64,000 nucleotides of DNA from Isoetes taiwanensis (GCA_021234155.1 JAJEKV010000009.1:6373546-6437545), one strand, 5' to 3'; counted from the stretch's first letter, positions 39,108 through 49,609 are shown. The notes: generated by a model from the sequence alone, not told the origin. Numbers and translations: made by a program.

Positions 39108-39730
39108 TGACAATGTTGATGAAACAAGCAGATGCAGAAAACAGTAACGAATTGTATTGAGATGTGAGCTAAATACAATGAGTTCCTGGATGTTAGAATT
39201 TGTGCCCGGGATTTGAACCCAGAAGTAAACCACTACACTGCCCTGCTCCTACTAATCGTTTGTGAATTGGCTTCAACAGTCTATGCTGACTCCCACTAAT
39301 TCTTGAACAAACATGAATCGGCTCCTTTCCACGATTCTATGCCAGTTAAATTATCCTGAGCATTAATCTGCTACAGCTACTAACAACAGCATTTGCTGGA
39401 TCGCCCACAGCAATCTGCCGGATTCTACACAGCAATCTGCCAAACCTACCCACAACAGGGTCACCAAAAATCGCCAACACCACGAATCTCCCACAGTCGA
39501 ATTCTCTCAGCTAGACGCCCAACAATCTTCAGCCTCCGGCCGGTTTTTCCCAGTACGGTGTGCTACAGCCGATCCAAAGTCTGCTTGATCTGATTTTTCT
39601 GTGTCTTCGCTGCGTCCGACCTCTGTTTTTCATACCTGCGTTACCCCACCGACTTCCTTTTTTTTCTCTATTTTCTTGCCACGTCATCTATTCAACCATT
39701 AAAACTAATATTATCTAGATAGAGCTTGAA
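39108..39730 (-). repeat. Putative copia LTR, outer border undefined
   Basis: It is adjacent to the primer site and so should be LTR. The stretch includes a repeated CACAGCAATCTGCC (about 39,407 and 39,431) and C-rich sequence. At 39,205-39,250, minus strand, GTAGTGGTTTAC and GGGTTCAAATCC resemble the A and B boxes of a tRNA-derived promoter but lie only a few bases apart, so this is at best a truncated tRNA-like or SINE relic. Confidence 0.4.
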
Positions 39731-40194
39731 TGCTGGATGCCAATTTCCAGCACTGGAATCATGGAACTAGGGAATCTAATAAAGAAGGTGACAAATGAAG
39801 TAACTACTAGTTGGTGGTTGGTGCAGTCTCATGTCTGCCATCCTCCAGGTGTGCTGCTGGAGACTGAGTGTGTCACGACTTGTATAATTATTATGATCAT
39901 TAATATTTTATCCACCATCGATTGATTCTAACTAACATGTAAGCTAGCTAGTGAGGAAATTATTTGAACGTGAACGAGCGTCAGGGTCTATTTTATGCCC
40001 GTAAAATGTATAGAGATGCCATGCCACTAGTGTAGAATGCTTAAAATAGTACGTTTTACGTCATATCACAAATCAGACAAATGTGGAAGCAGACAAATGT
40101 GGTCCAGAGTTAAAAATTTAAAACCAAGGGTCTCTAGATGCCTAGATATCATGCATTTTGGACCAGGATATGGATATGAGAAGCAAGCTTAAGC
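39731..40194. other. Intergenic upstream of the second WAT1 gene
   Basis: No coding or repeat signal supported. It should contain the promoter of the downstream gene if that gene is transcribed. Confidence 0.35.
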
Positions 40195-40833
40195 ATGGCG
40201 GATTACCCCATTCAAAGCTACGGCGCACTGGGCAAGCTCAAAGTCCATTCCGGCAACGTCTTGTCTACATTTGCTTTTGCAAGCTTTCAAGTTCTAACCA
40301 AGATCGGAATCAGCAGGGGACTTAACCCCTTCATTTACACCTTCTATCGAAATTTAATTGCTTTTGTAATTGTGGCACTTCTAGCCTTTTTTTCTGCTGA
40401 GAGGTAAATAGAACCTTTTCCTTCGATATTCGTTAATAAGCAAATTAAAGATCTAAAATGTGATTTAAGTATCCATGTAACAGATTTGAGGAGCTGAATT
40501 TGAGAAGAAAAGATGGAGGGGCCAAAGTGGGAGGGGCCATATTTGGGGTTGGGGGTGCAGCAGTAATGGCATTTTACAAAGGACCAGCTCTTCGGCTGAA
40601 GCAAGGGGGGCTTAGTTTGCTGCTAAATTCTGATCAAAATATAGCTCCTAGCCTTACAAAAATAAGGCTTGTTACAAAAGTATCTTCTGAATCTGTCACA
40701 TTTCTGAGCCTCCATACATCAGTTGCGTTTCCTTTGCAACGTGGACAATCCTCCAGGTTTATATATCATTCTATCCTTTTCTTTTAGAAATTGCACCATA
40801 TGTCACTTCCTCTTTTCCTTTTTTGTTAGGGGT

Positions 40834-40915
40834 AATGTACCCCTGCAAGGGCCTTGGCAAGCCCGTCAGGGCGAGCCAGCACCCGAGCCCCACGTAAGGG
40901 CCTACAGGGGCACAT
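40834..40915. mobile_element. Small foldback element in the enlarged intron
   Basis: AATGTACCCCTGCAAGGGCC at the left and AAGGGCCTACAGGGGCACATT at the right form an imperfect inverted pair of about 22 bases. The stretch is GC-rich, unlike the surrounding intron. Confidence 0.55.
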
Positions 40916-40922
40916 TTCCCAA

Positions 40923-41113
40923 CATAAAGTTAGAGGGAAGGTGATTTCCTTGCCACGTGGCGACATCGCGATTGCAGAAGTCCAAAAATCTCATTATCAG
41001 CCCTGTTGAAACAGAGCAAAGGCAACGCCGGAGACAGGAAGCGAGGGGCAGGACATTACCTGTTTTAATCTAGGCCTGAAATAAGGGGAAATCACCTCCC
41101 CCCTAACTTTACG
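40923..41113. mobile_element. MITE-like element in the same intron
   Basis: CATAAAGTTAGAGGGAAGGT followed by GATTTCC at the left is mirrored by GGAAATCACCTCCCCCCTAA and CTTTACG at the right, an imperfect terminal inverted repeat of about 27 bases around 137 bases of non-coding DNA. This and the preceding foldback account for the intron's size (399 bases against 124 in the intact gene). Confidence 0.7.
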
Positions 41114-42462
41114 TCTCCTTTTTTTACTCACCTTTCCTTCTTTTTATCTTTACAGGCTCCAATATTGAAGCAATTCCCTACCCGGCTCACCATGGTTGCA
41201 TACGTCGACCTCTTCGCGACACTTCAGCTATTCGCCTTTGCCATCTGGCAAGAACCTAATACTTCGAGTTGGAAGGTTACTGACCCTTTCAACCTCTTCA
41301 TCATCTTCTATGCGGTATACAATTTCAACCGTTCATACACAAGTTTATCCTGATAACGCTTTCAAATTTTAAATTACAAGACATATGTACTTGTACACTA
41401 TTAGCTTAAGAAAGAAGTGTGATGTGTAGGGTGTGATAGGATCTGCTGTCGCCTTCACCCTAAAATCATGGTGTATTCAGCAAGCTGGACCAGTTCTAGC
41501 CTCTGGCTATCAACCTCTTCAAACTGTGATGGTGGGAATGCTTGCTCTTCCAATATTAGGTGAAGATCTCCACCTTGGAAGGTAATGGATGCTTAAATGT
41601 TTCTACATGTGTATCAATATGGTAAAAGGGTTTAAGTTTAAGCTCAAATATGCAGCATTGTTGGAGCAATATTCATAATAGTTGGACTTTATATGATCAC
41701 ATGGGGCCAATACGAGGAGAAAAGAATATGTGAAGAATCAAATCTTGAAAAATGCAAGATGAAATATGACGGTAACATACAAGTTTCTTCACTCAAACAA
41801 CTTCTCATAACATAGCTTGACCTTGCTAGCCAGTACCAACAATGCATTTCTTGTTTTATGGGTTCATGTTATTGTATTATTTAAAGGAAGACAAAGGAAG
41901 GTTGTACAAATGAGAATTGAACACTAGCTTTTGTGATAGAGCTAATTGCGTTGAGATAAATCTCGATTGGATAAGTTCACAAGATAAGGAGTATGTTGGC
42001 CCTATTAAAATTTTGGGTACAGGGGATAGAAGATCTCTTCATTCATTGTGGTTAGTAAAAGATAAATATTGTAGGTAAGATATATTTTTGTAAACAATTT
42101 CATTTACATTAACAAATACATTAATCCAAGTTGGGCGTGCATTCTTGCTCCATGATACAAATCAAGCGCCTCATTCTCTAAAGCAACTAAGCAAGTAGTA
42201 GAGTCTCTCTTTTCTTGACGTACTGGAATTGAAATTTGTTTGATATTCTCCCTCGGGAGTCGAGCAGTTTCACATAGTAGGTTCTTCCCTTCTCCCTGTG
42301 CTGTAAGAGAATTCTATTCCTTTTTCAACTCTATATATGCTGTAGACCCTACAGTCTACCATATAATATGGATGCAAAAAGCTTGATTTCATCATACGAG
42401 CACAAAACATGCTAACTAAATTATAAAACTTTGTTAAATATATAAAAACATATATTTTACCT

Positions 42463-42585
42463 TAGAAAGAACGTGTAATGTAGGCATGCTAGGATTCGCT
42501 CTCACCTTCACCTTAAAAATATGGTGTATTCAATAAGCTGGTCAACCTATGAAACTATGGTAGAAATGCTCTCGCTTCCCATCAC
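42463..42585 (+). pseudogene. Third WAT1 relic: isolated exon 6
   Basis: The sequence TGCTAGGATTCGCTCTCACC, then TTCACCTTAAAAATATGGTG and TATTCAATAAGCTGG aligns with exon 6 of the gene at 41.43 kb (GGATCTGCTGTCGCCTTCACC...ATGGTGTATTCAGCAAGCTGG), including the preceding acceptor context GTGTAATGTAG. About 20 bases coding for VLASGY are missing and CAG has become TAA. No other exons were found around it. Confidence 0.75.
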
Positions 42586-42879
42586 AGCAAATTTTAAATA
42601 TCAAAATAAAAAATAAAAAATGGCTATACTTGTTAAAAACAAAAGGTAGTATATTTTTATTTGGCAAACTTAACCCCTATTATTTCTTTCACTTGGCCAG
42701 AGCTATTAAGTTATTTACTGTGGAAAACTTTATGCTAGTGATTTTTAGTTTGTAGCAAAACCGTTATCTAATCGTAGCTAAAGTTCAAGCATTCCTTTAG
42801 CTTGAAGCTTCATTATTTGTTAGCTGAACCCCTGTATCAAGGATAGATGCATTAGCTTGTTTCAAGGACGTTATAAATG

Positions 42880-43205
42880 TATAGTTGCTAGAATGGATGG
42901 ATTGACAAAATTTTCAATAAGTAAATTTGTTTGCAATCGTTGAAAGCTCAATGACTATCAACTTGGCATACATAGACTGTATAGCATATTGTTATCTCCT
43001 AGGTTCTATCCGGAATGCGTGTTGCAATGAGCTGCAATGGAACCCAAAAAGGGCCAAAAAGGGGTCCCAAAACTTTGTACTTTATAGAAACTTTAAAATT
43101 GAATCATTTAACTAAGTGTTGTATATAATTACAAATTCTCCACCTTTTCTATGTGTAGGAAGTGAACCATAAGCTGTCACTATAACGACTATGGTTTAGT
43201 TTATA
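42880..43205. repeat. Dispersed repeat, inverted partner of 17,150-17,575
   Basis: Landmarks TATAGTTGCTAGAATGGATGG, TGCAATGGAACCC, TATATAATTACAAA and CTGTCACTATAACGA match the minus strand of the other copy. Its position 1.1 kb behind the second WAT1 gene mirrors that of the first copy behind the first gene, but in the opposite orientation. Confidence 0.7.
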
Positions 43206-43244
43206 TTAAGTGTTTTCCTACTTTGTTCATCAATCCCTACACAA

Positions 43245-43670
43245 TTCCCAAGGCCACGAAGGGGCCAAAAAAATTTTCAAGCTCACACAAACCATTATGA
43301 TCAATACTTTTAAATTAAAATCCCCCTGAAACACCTTTTGGTTTGGGCGCATATTCACACGGGGGGTGACGTAGGACAGCGAGATTCCCTAAAATCGTAT
43401 ATTACATATACAAAATCAACACCATTTAGTATATTGCCTCAAACCTTGTAGTATTTTGGAAACCTCGTTATACAGTATACTAAAATTTGCACAAGTATAT
43501 CCCACAAACGAGGATCGTTACCTATGGTCTAGATCAAGGAATAAACAGAAAATATGCCCACTGACAGTTCTCGATGTTTGAAGTCACACCCCTATGAGTA
43601 TGCACCCAAACCAAAGGAGGTTTCAGGGGGATTTTAATTTTAAAAGTGTAAAAAATACTATCTATCTATT
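43245..43670. repeat. Dispersed foldback element with inverted arms, copies 3 and 4
   Basis: The left arm (43,245-43,375) is the family sequence inverted, including GGCCACGAAGGGGCC-like and AAATCCCCCTGAAA. The core (43,376-43,590) matches 38,055-38,240. The right arm (43,590-43,665) is the family sequence in forward orientation (CAAAGGAGGTTTCAGGGGGA). The whole is the most complete foldback unit in the window. Confidence 0.75.
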
Positions 43671-44434
43671 AAGTGGTTAGTCTATTTAGATGGACTGCCA
43701 TATTCAGAGTCTGAGATCTGGTCTTCCTGGCCATTTGTCGTTTGGTATTTCTGGACTCTGGAGATCAATCACGTCATGCCCATCTGGACCGGGATGGGAG
43801 GCATCCACCCAGGCATGCCATTTAGGGCATGCATACAATGGCTGTGGATGCCATTTGAACCGCACGGTTCAACCGCGCATAAACAGGCCCAGGCCTACTG
43901 CCCAATTGCTGGCACCATACAATCCCAACAGGTCCATGGTACCTGCGGACAAGTGCATTCAAGAAGGGGGCATTTTTGAACAGAGCCTTATATGGTATTT
44001 CTGGCATGTATGTGGTATGTTGCCACATTTTTAACGAGTCCTACTTTTGTAATGAACGAGCGTGCAGACTTGAAGGAGCATGTTGCCACTTTTTTAGTGT
44101 GTTCCCATTTCTTTTAGGTTTGTAATGAATCTACTGTGGTCAGCTATTTTTTGTAGGGGCATCATTGGGGGTCGTGGTCATGAATCTCAAATAGAAAAGG
44201 AGGCCTTTGGGTTTGTATTTTCATTTTTATTTAGCTCCTTTTTGTCATTCCGTTCCTCCTGGACGATGGAGACCATGTTAACCAGACTGAACCAGGTTCA
44301 ATCAGAATGCTCGCAGCAGAAACTGACCATTCTTAACATCTTTCAAAGTAGGGCAATTAGTTTCTGTTGTTTCTATTTTTTGCTTCCCATTTTGGTAGTT
44401 TGATGAATTTGTTGTGTAAAATGTAGAGGCTTTC
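43671..44434. other. Intergenic, short inverted pair only
   Basis: GGCATCCAC at about 43,800 and GTGGATGCC at about 43,844 form a perfect 9-base inverted pair. Frames on both strands are unrecognised. Confidence 0.4.
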
Positions 44435-44626
44435 GACAACATGACCGAGGAAGGTATCTCCCGAGCACTAATAGTTGGTGCTATAATTGATCCTGAAGTG
44501 TTGGTCCAGAAGATGAAACTTCTAAAGAAATACACTAGTGGAAAGAAAGCAGCAAGGAGATTTGGTGGCTACAAGGAGCTTAGCAGAGGAATGGCAGTGC
44601 ACCTTTGGGAAGTGGAATACATCTGA
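44435..44626 (+). CDS. Possible exon of unknown protein
   Basis: After a plausible acceptor (AAAATGTAG at 44,419-44,427) a frame runs to a TGA at 44,624 and reads MTEEGISRALIVGAIIDPEV, LVQKMKLLKKYTSGKKA and then RRFGGYKELSRGM. The 'VDPExLVxKxK' style resembles the second half of a heavy-metal-associated domain, but the first half with its CxxC is not seen nearby. It may equally be chance. No family is claimed. Confidence 0.25.
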   Translation, partial: DNMTEEGISRALIVGAIIDPEVLVQKMKLLKKYTSGKKAARRFGGYKELSRGMAVHLWEVEYI

Positions 44627-44639
44627 AAGTGAAGAAAAT

Positions 44640-46350
44640 ACAAAATTGCTAGGAAAATTCTAGGTGGGACTGTATTGGCACCTAAGATGGGATGACATAG
44701 GACTGATGATGTATATGCACCATAGCGTATGAACAAATCCACCCAAGTCCAAAGGTACCAACATAAACACAAATTCTAAGAGATGCTTCTATGTATATAA
44801 GCATACACATACACGCATACAGAGTCTAGAGTCTGGGAATATTCAAACCTCCTATGCATATAAACTCAAACCAGGCCAAATTCAGAACTATTCAATACCG
44901 AGGCTGACTTGGAAAACATGTTAAGGATGCAAATAAACTCGAGTTTAAAATTGTCCAATAGCAAAGTTACGTGTTTGGACTTGAATTTGAACCTTCAATA
45001 CCTGCAAGCTGAAGAACCATCAGCTTGGCCACCAGACCAACTGCAACTTTTGGAATTTCCTAAACAATACTCTGTTAGTAGGTCTGTGTGGTATCAATCC
45101 CGACACGATCCAGATGACAGGCTTGACACCAAAAATATAGCAAAGCACTATGCACCACATCCACCTACACAAAATTGGCATCACCTGCCTACAAAGTCTT
45201 GGGAATAATGCATAAACAGCTTGTATTGAATATGAGAAACTAAAGCATCTCTGCAAAAGAAGATAGATGGAAAGATCAAATTACGAAAGCATAGAATAAA
45301 GGAAGCTTAAAAATCTGCTACAAGCAAGAAGAAGGGCATGCATTTGTATCGGATACAACATCACAGCTTCAGAAGACTCGGAATAATAGAAGAGAAAGCG
45401 TCACTTAAACATGACAAATTCTAGCTAATAAAACAACAAACATCGGCAAACATAGGCAAACAGGGAAATGTCCCAAGCATATGGGCTGCAAACAGGGTTA
45501 GGGTCCAGAATTCTGTAGTCTGTGCGGCTTACGTAAAAAACTGAGATTTACAGAATGGAGTTCAAAGAGGATCATATATCGGTTGGGTACAAATAATGAA
45601 GCTTAAACAAGAACAGACTTACCTCATGCAAAGAACCCTACATCGTAAATACTTTCCTGATCTGAAAAAACTGGAAATTTGGGCCTGAATCGGTAATACC
45701 TAGCCCGAGATTTTGCCCTAAATCAGCCATAGCCAGCTTGAATCTGACCAAATAGGAGTCCCATCCGGCATCAATCCAGTTGTTCTGAGCTCATCAAACT
45801 GCCAAGAACGCAGACAACCAAGCAATCAGGGTTCTGGCATCGTCGCCATACACTCTAAAATTCGAAATCATGAGAAAGGCATAGTTAAGCAATCAGGGTT
45901 ACGGCATCCTAGAAATCAGAGAGAACCAGACCCCAATCGTGAAAAAAGTAGAGCCAAGAAAAATATGGAAGATTATAGTAACTTATCTGTAAAAAATCAC
46001 TCATGGAGTGAAGCTGCAACCAACCACGCCCGACTGTAGATCCAGGTCCATGTTTTTGTAGACAATATTCGTCTATTGGGCCAGCACCATCGATAACTAA
46101 CAAAGGGGTTGTAATAAAAATGAGAAGGCATCCAACGCAACCTTAGTGGTTCGCTCAATCAGCCCATCTATCGTTCTGAGCGCTAAGACATAACACGCTG
46201 AACAGAAACGCTCAGAGACAAAAAAAAAACCCCATAGGAAAAGAACCGGTAGGGCATCGTAGGAAGAAACTCGCAGAATCGTTTGAAAAACCTGGTAGGA
46301 CAGAAGAGAAGGAGGATCAACAATCGGACATGATCGAATGCAGACAACCC
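44640..46350. other. Intergenic, nothing clear
   Basis: No gene is supported. AAGCAATCAGGGTTNYGGCATC occurs twice near 45,820 and 45,890. The minus strand just downstream of hairpin-ended copy 3 is T-rich, as it is after copy 1. Confidence 0.35.
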
Positions 46351-46355
46351 ATCAA

Positions 46356-46510
46356 AAACTGATAGGATAGAGAAGAAGGAGAAATCTAGCTCAAGAGAAC
46401 GCCGATGATAGAACAATGAAGAGAGGCTGAATAAATAGGAGGAGTGACAAAAGGACGTCCCCATCCAAGGAATGTCGGTTCTATTGCTGTCGCAATAGAA
46501 CCGTGGCATT
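46356..46510 (-). repeat. Hairpin-ended dispersed repeat, copy 3
   Basis: It is nearly identical to copy 2 over about 150 bases, including the hairpin at 46,477-46,502 (A-T version of the variable pair) and the end GTGGCATT. Similarity to copy 2 stops near AAACTGATAGG. Confidence 0.85.
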
Positions 46511-46984
46511 AATGCAAGGGTTCTTGTCAAGCCTTTTCTTCAGGTGGTGACGCCTTCTGCTGCCTAAAGCATGAATCATTTTAAAGGTTGTTTGACAAAT
46601 AGTATGGCCACCAGCTGTGTAAGTAAATGTACCACACCCTTATGTGGCCTAATATGAAGGCTAAGTAGCCCCTTTGGTCTAATAAAGTCATTGAACTGTA
46701 GCTGTCACGAATCAACCTCAATTCCTTTAGTCCATCTTTAGCAAACATCATTGAAAACAACAATGCTTTGTATGTGTTGCCCTCAAGTTACCCTCATCCA
46801 TTAGTTTCTTCCTTCTCTGTGATGTACAAGCTTTCTTGTATAAGTCTCGCTTAAGGTTTTGACTAGCAGGAGCTTTGAATTCAAACATGGCGTATTGTGC
46901 TACATCTGAGGTGTTTCTTTGTCTGACATGAGAGGAATAGATGGTGTACTGGCAGATGCTATGAGGTTGGGTGTGGAGAGGTCT

Positions 46985-47515
46985 TAGATGGAAAATGATT
47001 GCTTTTCTCTAGGAAAAAGCAATCGAGGTTGGTGAAGTAGTTGAGCTCCTCCTGAAGTCTCACAAAACACTGGAGTTGCATGGCGCTGACTGCTACCACT
47101 AAGAGTAGTGTCAGGTAGCGAGATGGATGATGAAGGATTGAGATGCACCCGGGGAGGCAGTCTACGTAGAACTAGGGGAGATGGACTAAAATGAAATAGA
47201 GGAGGGAGTCTGCGTTTGGCTTGAGGTGGTGGAGTGAACTGAATGGGAGGAGGAAGGTTGTACTATTGTGTAGGATGCGGTGGAGTAAATTTTATTGGTG
47301 GGGGAAGACGGTGCTCAGGAGTAGGAGGTGGTGGAGTGAGTTGTGAAGCCTACGTGTACGGAACATGCGGGCTAATGCTTTATTACCTTCCTAAATATCT
47401 GGATTGGCATTAGCTTCTGGTGATAATGGATAAGGAGTGAAAACTATGGGTGGAGGAAGCCTGCGAGTAGGATGGGGTGGCTCGGACACGTGTTTTTCTC
47501 CAGCCATTATGAACA
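46985..47515 (-). pseudogene. Proline-rich repeat protein relic (RRLPPPIxFTP units)
   Basis: Read on the minus strand from an ATG near 47,515 the frame gives EPPHPTRRLPPPIVFTPYPL, then a stop. About 60 codons on, in another frame, it continues PPPPTPEHRLPPPIKFTP, a single TAG, YNLPPPIQFTPPP, RRLPPLFHFSPSP and RRLPPRVHLNPSS, and ends ATPVFCETSGGAQLLHQPRL before a TAA. At least five units of [RH][RN]LPPPIxFTP are visible, far too regular for chance. The family is unknown to me; proline-rich repeats occur in cell-wall and membrane-anchored signalling proteins. Two stops and one frameshift suggest a decayed gene, unless introns remove them. Confidence 0.5.
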
Positions 47516-47529
47516 CCTTCATCTCAGAT

Positions 47530-47895
47530 GGTATAAATTTATACCGAACGTTATAAATTTAACATAAGCAGATAAGCAGTCATGTAACGGTATAAATTTA
47601 TACCAGACGATATAGTTCAGATTACCATATATAATTTGTTATGGAAAACTGCTATACGAAAGCACAAGTGACAGAAGTACTTAAAGTCGGCAGCATCACG
47701 TCCATTTCCTACATATGTTGTTTGGAGTCGAAGGCGCTCGAGCTACGCCTTATATACTTGCCCCTATTTGCTCATCCGAACAGCTATGCATTTCTTTCTT
47801 TCTATGTAATCTGCTGCCTTTTTTTTTTCTGGGTGGCTACACAGTATAAATTTACACCGAACAAGTGGTCTCGCGGTAAAAATTTATACCGAGGC
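47530..47895. repeat. Repeated palindrome GGTATAAATTTATACC
   Basis: Perfect 16-base palindromes occur at 47,530-47,545 and 47,589-47,604, and imperfect ones near 47,843 and 47,875, several followed by GAAC or GAAG-like sequence. The outer copies bracket about 350 bases and might be the remains of inverted element ends. Confidence 0.65.
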
Positions 47896-48504
47896 AGAAC
47901 TCGTGCAATATACCATGCGGGATTGAAAGAAAAGCTTGGTATTTATCAAGAATGTGTGAAATGCATTTAGGGTATTAGATTATGCAGCTACAGTAGAATT
48001 CTTTGTAGATGTATTGGGCATAAAGGCATATTGCATGAATGTAGTTGAGTAGAAATATGAAACGTACATCTACATGAAGGAGAACAAATCTTGTTTTTAA
48101 ATGTAAGCACACTATGAACTAATCTTGTATAAAACATGTCTGCCTTTACCACTTGAAAAAATGATCTCTGAATGCAACAAAGTTTATGAACATAGTAAAG
48201 ACACTAACACATGTGAGAGTGATTCGTCTCATGTCTATTTGTTATCAATGTTGTTTTATGGTTCATTAAACAAAGAGTTTATTAGCAAGTGCAATGGTGT
48301 AAGAACTTCGAAAGGGAAAACAATCATTCGCATCAACATTTACCTAAAAGCACAATTTCATTAAAATGAGAAATTTCGTGATTCCAACTAGGGATGAAAT
48401 TATTTTTACGACATTTTTTAAAGTGTTTTATACGATAATGTGGCGCTATTTAGCATTTTTTCACACATATTTTGTCCAAATTTGGCGCCATTAATATAGG
48501 GGGG

Positions 48505-48535
<31 letters not shown>
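48505..48535. repeat. Poly(A) run of 31
   Basis: An uninterrupted A run after GGGG. No LINE or processed coding sequence is recognisable upstream, so it is only a possible retroposition scar. Confidence 0.9.
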
Positions 48536-48538
<3 letters not shown>

Positions 48539-48889
48539 TGCAACTTAAGTTAGCAAGTTTTACCCAAAGAAGGGCATCATTAACTTCTGAAATTGACAAA
48601 TTTACACATCAAGAAACTTTGTTTATGAAGCTAAATTACGAAATTTGTTGCTGAATTGAATCACTGCCATTAGTAGGATCATGCTTTTCTTTGCCAACCT
48701 TCATAAGAAGGTCAAATCCTGCCCCACTAAATGCCTCTTTGTCAAAGTTGTAAGCCGCATTTTGAATCTTGTCGTGACTAAAATCTTCAGTGGTACCAAG
48801 CTGGACGAAGGTGCTCCACAGCAAATCTCTTGGCATACCTGAACCTTGCTATAGCAGACCAAATGCATGCTGGTGAATTTTGAGTCCCA

Positions 48890-49500
48890 TGTCACAGGTC
48901 CCTTGTATGTTTCTTGATTTTTCTTGATTTAATAGATTGTCGTCCTTCAAAGAAAAAAAAATGCATGCTGGTGAATGCATCCTCAACATGTTTTTTTTGC
49001 ATGCTAGTGAATGCAAATGGCGCCATGGCGCCATTTGCATCCTCAGCATGCTTGGAAATGGCACCTTGAGGATGCAACATGGCGCCATTTGCACCCCCAG
49101 CACCCAAAAAAATTTCCCCCCCCCCCCAAAAAGAAAGGGGGTGTTGGGGGTGCAAAGGGTGCCATTCTTAAGCATGCTAAGGACACCATTTGCATTCTCA
49201 GCATGGTTGGAAATGGCATCTTGAGAGGCGCCAATTGCACCGGCAGCACCCAAAAAAAATAAAAAAATAAAAAAATAAAATTGAAAGTTTTTTTGGTGTT
49301 GCAGGTGCAAATTTGCATCCTCAAGGTGCCATTTCCAAACATGATGAGGCATTCTCAGCATGCATTTATGTAGCAGACCAAATGCATGGTGGTGAATGCA
49401 AATGGTGCCATTTGCATTCCTCAATATGCATTTAGTAAAGCAGACCATGCTAAGGATGCACGCCATTTGCATCCTCAATATGCATCAAGCAAACATATAT
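48890..49500. repeat. Palindromic low-complexity array (GCATGCTGGTGAATGCAAATGGCGCCATTTGC)
   Basis: Words such as GGCGCCATTTGCATCCTCAG, CATGCTNGTGAATGCA and GGAAATGGCACCTTGAGGAT recur in both orientations. The centre is a perfect 30-base palindrome at 49,011-49,040 whose half-site is ATGCAAATGGCGCCA. Long minus-strand frames (such as 48,849-49,478) only translate these repeats. Confidence 0.8.
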
Positions 49501-49609
49501 TCAAGAAACTGGTGCTATTTAACTAGGAAAACTAAAAAATCAAGTAAAAGAAGACCTACCTTTTCCTCTTTATGATTCCTGATATCTTTAGTGTCTAGAG
49601 TGATGAAAA

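Larger units (their letters stand above)
40195..41815 (+). pseudogene. WAT1-related transporter paralogue lacking exons 2-3, frame conflict in exon 4
   Basis: Exons inferred by alignment with the gene at 14.5 kb are 40,195-40,403, 40,484-40,756, 41,156-41,314, 41,430-41,581 and 41,656-41,815. They correspond to exons 1, 4, 5, 6 and 7 of the intact gene; exons 5 and 6 have identical lengths (159 and 152). Exons 2 and 3 (180 nt, 60 residues carrying LALLG, NQSFYLLGL and FASALQN) are absent, yet the exon 1-4 junction keeps phase 2, giving ...SAER-FEELNLRRKDGGAKVGG. Exon 4 is 273 nt against 280 and its conserved end, SFATWTILQ, lies in a different frame from its start, so a small indel breaks the protein. 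Exons 5-7 are clean (FPTRLTMVAYVDLFATLQLF, AGPVLASGYQPLQT, GAIFIIVGLYMITWG, stop at 41,813). Probably a pseudogene; use of another splice site could rescue a shortened protein. Confidence 0.8.

Noticed and set aside
38583-39233. Whole 216-codon minus-strand frame as one protein
   Set aside because: Only the middle is copia Gag; the start lies in the LTR and primer site, and the end is unrelated sequence.
39200-39255. Functional tRNA gene on the minus strand
   Set aside because: A-box-like and B-box-like words are present but only a few bases apart, and no cloverleaf can be formed.
43690-44034. 114-codon + strand frame with Cys/His/Gly
   Set aside because: No recognised domain; compositionally biased by the GGCATGCC-type words and lacking gene context.
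48849-49478. 209-codon minus-strand frame
   Set aside because: It translates the palindromic GGCGCCATTTG array; parallel frames on both strands show the same repeats.
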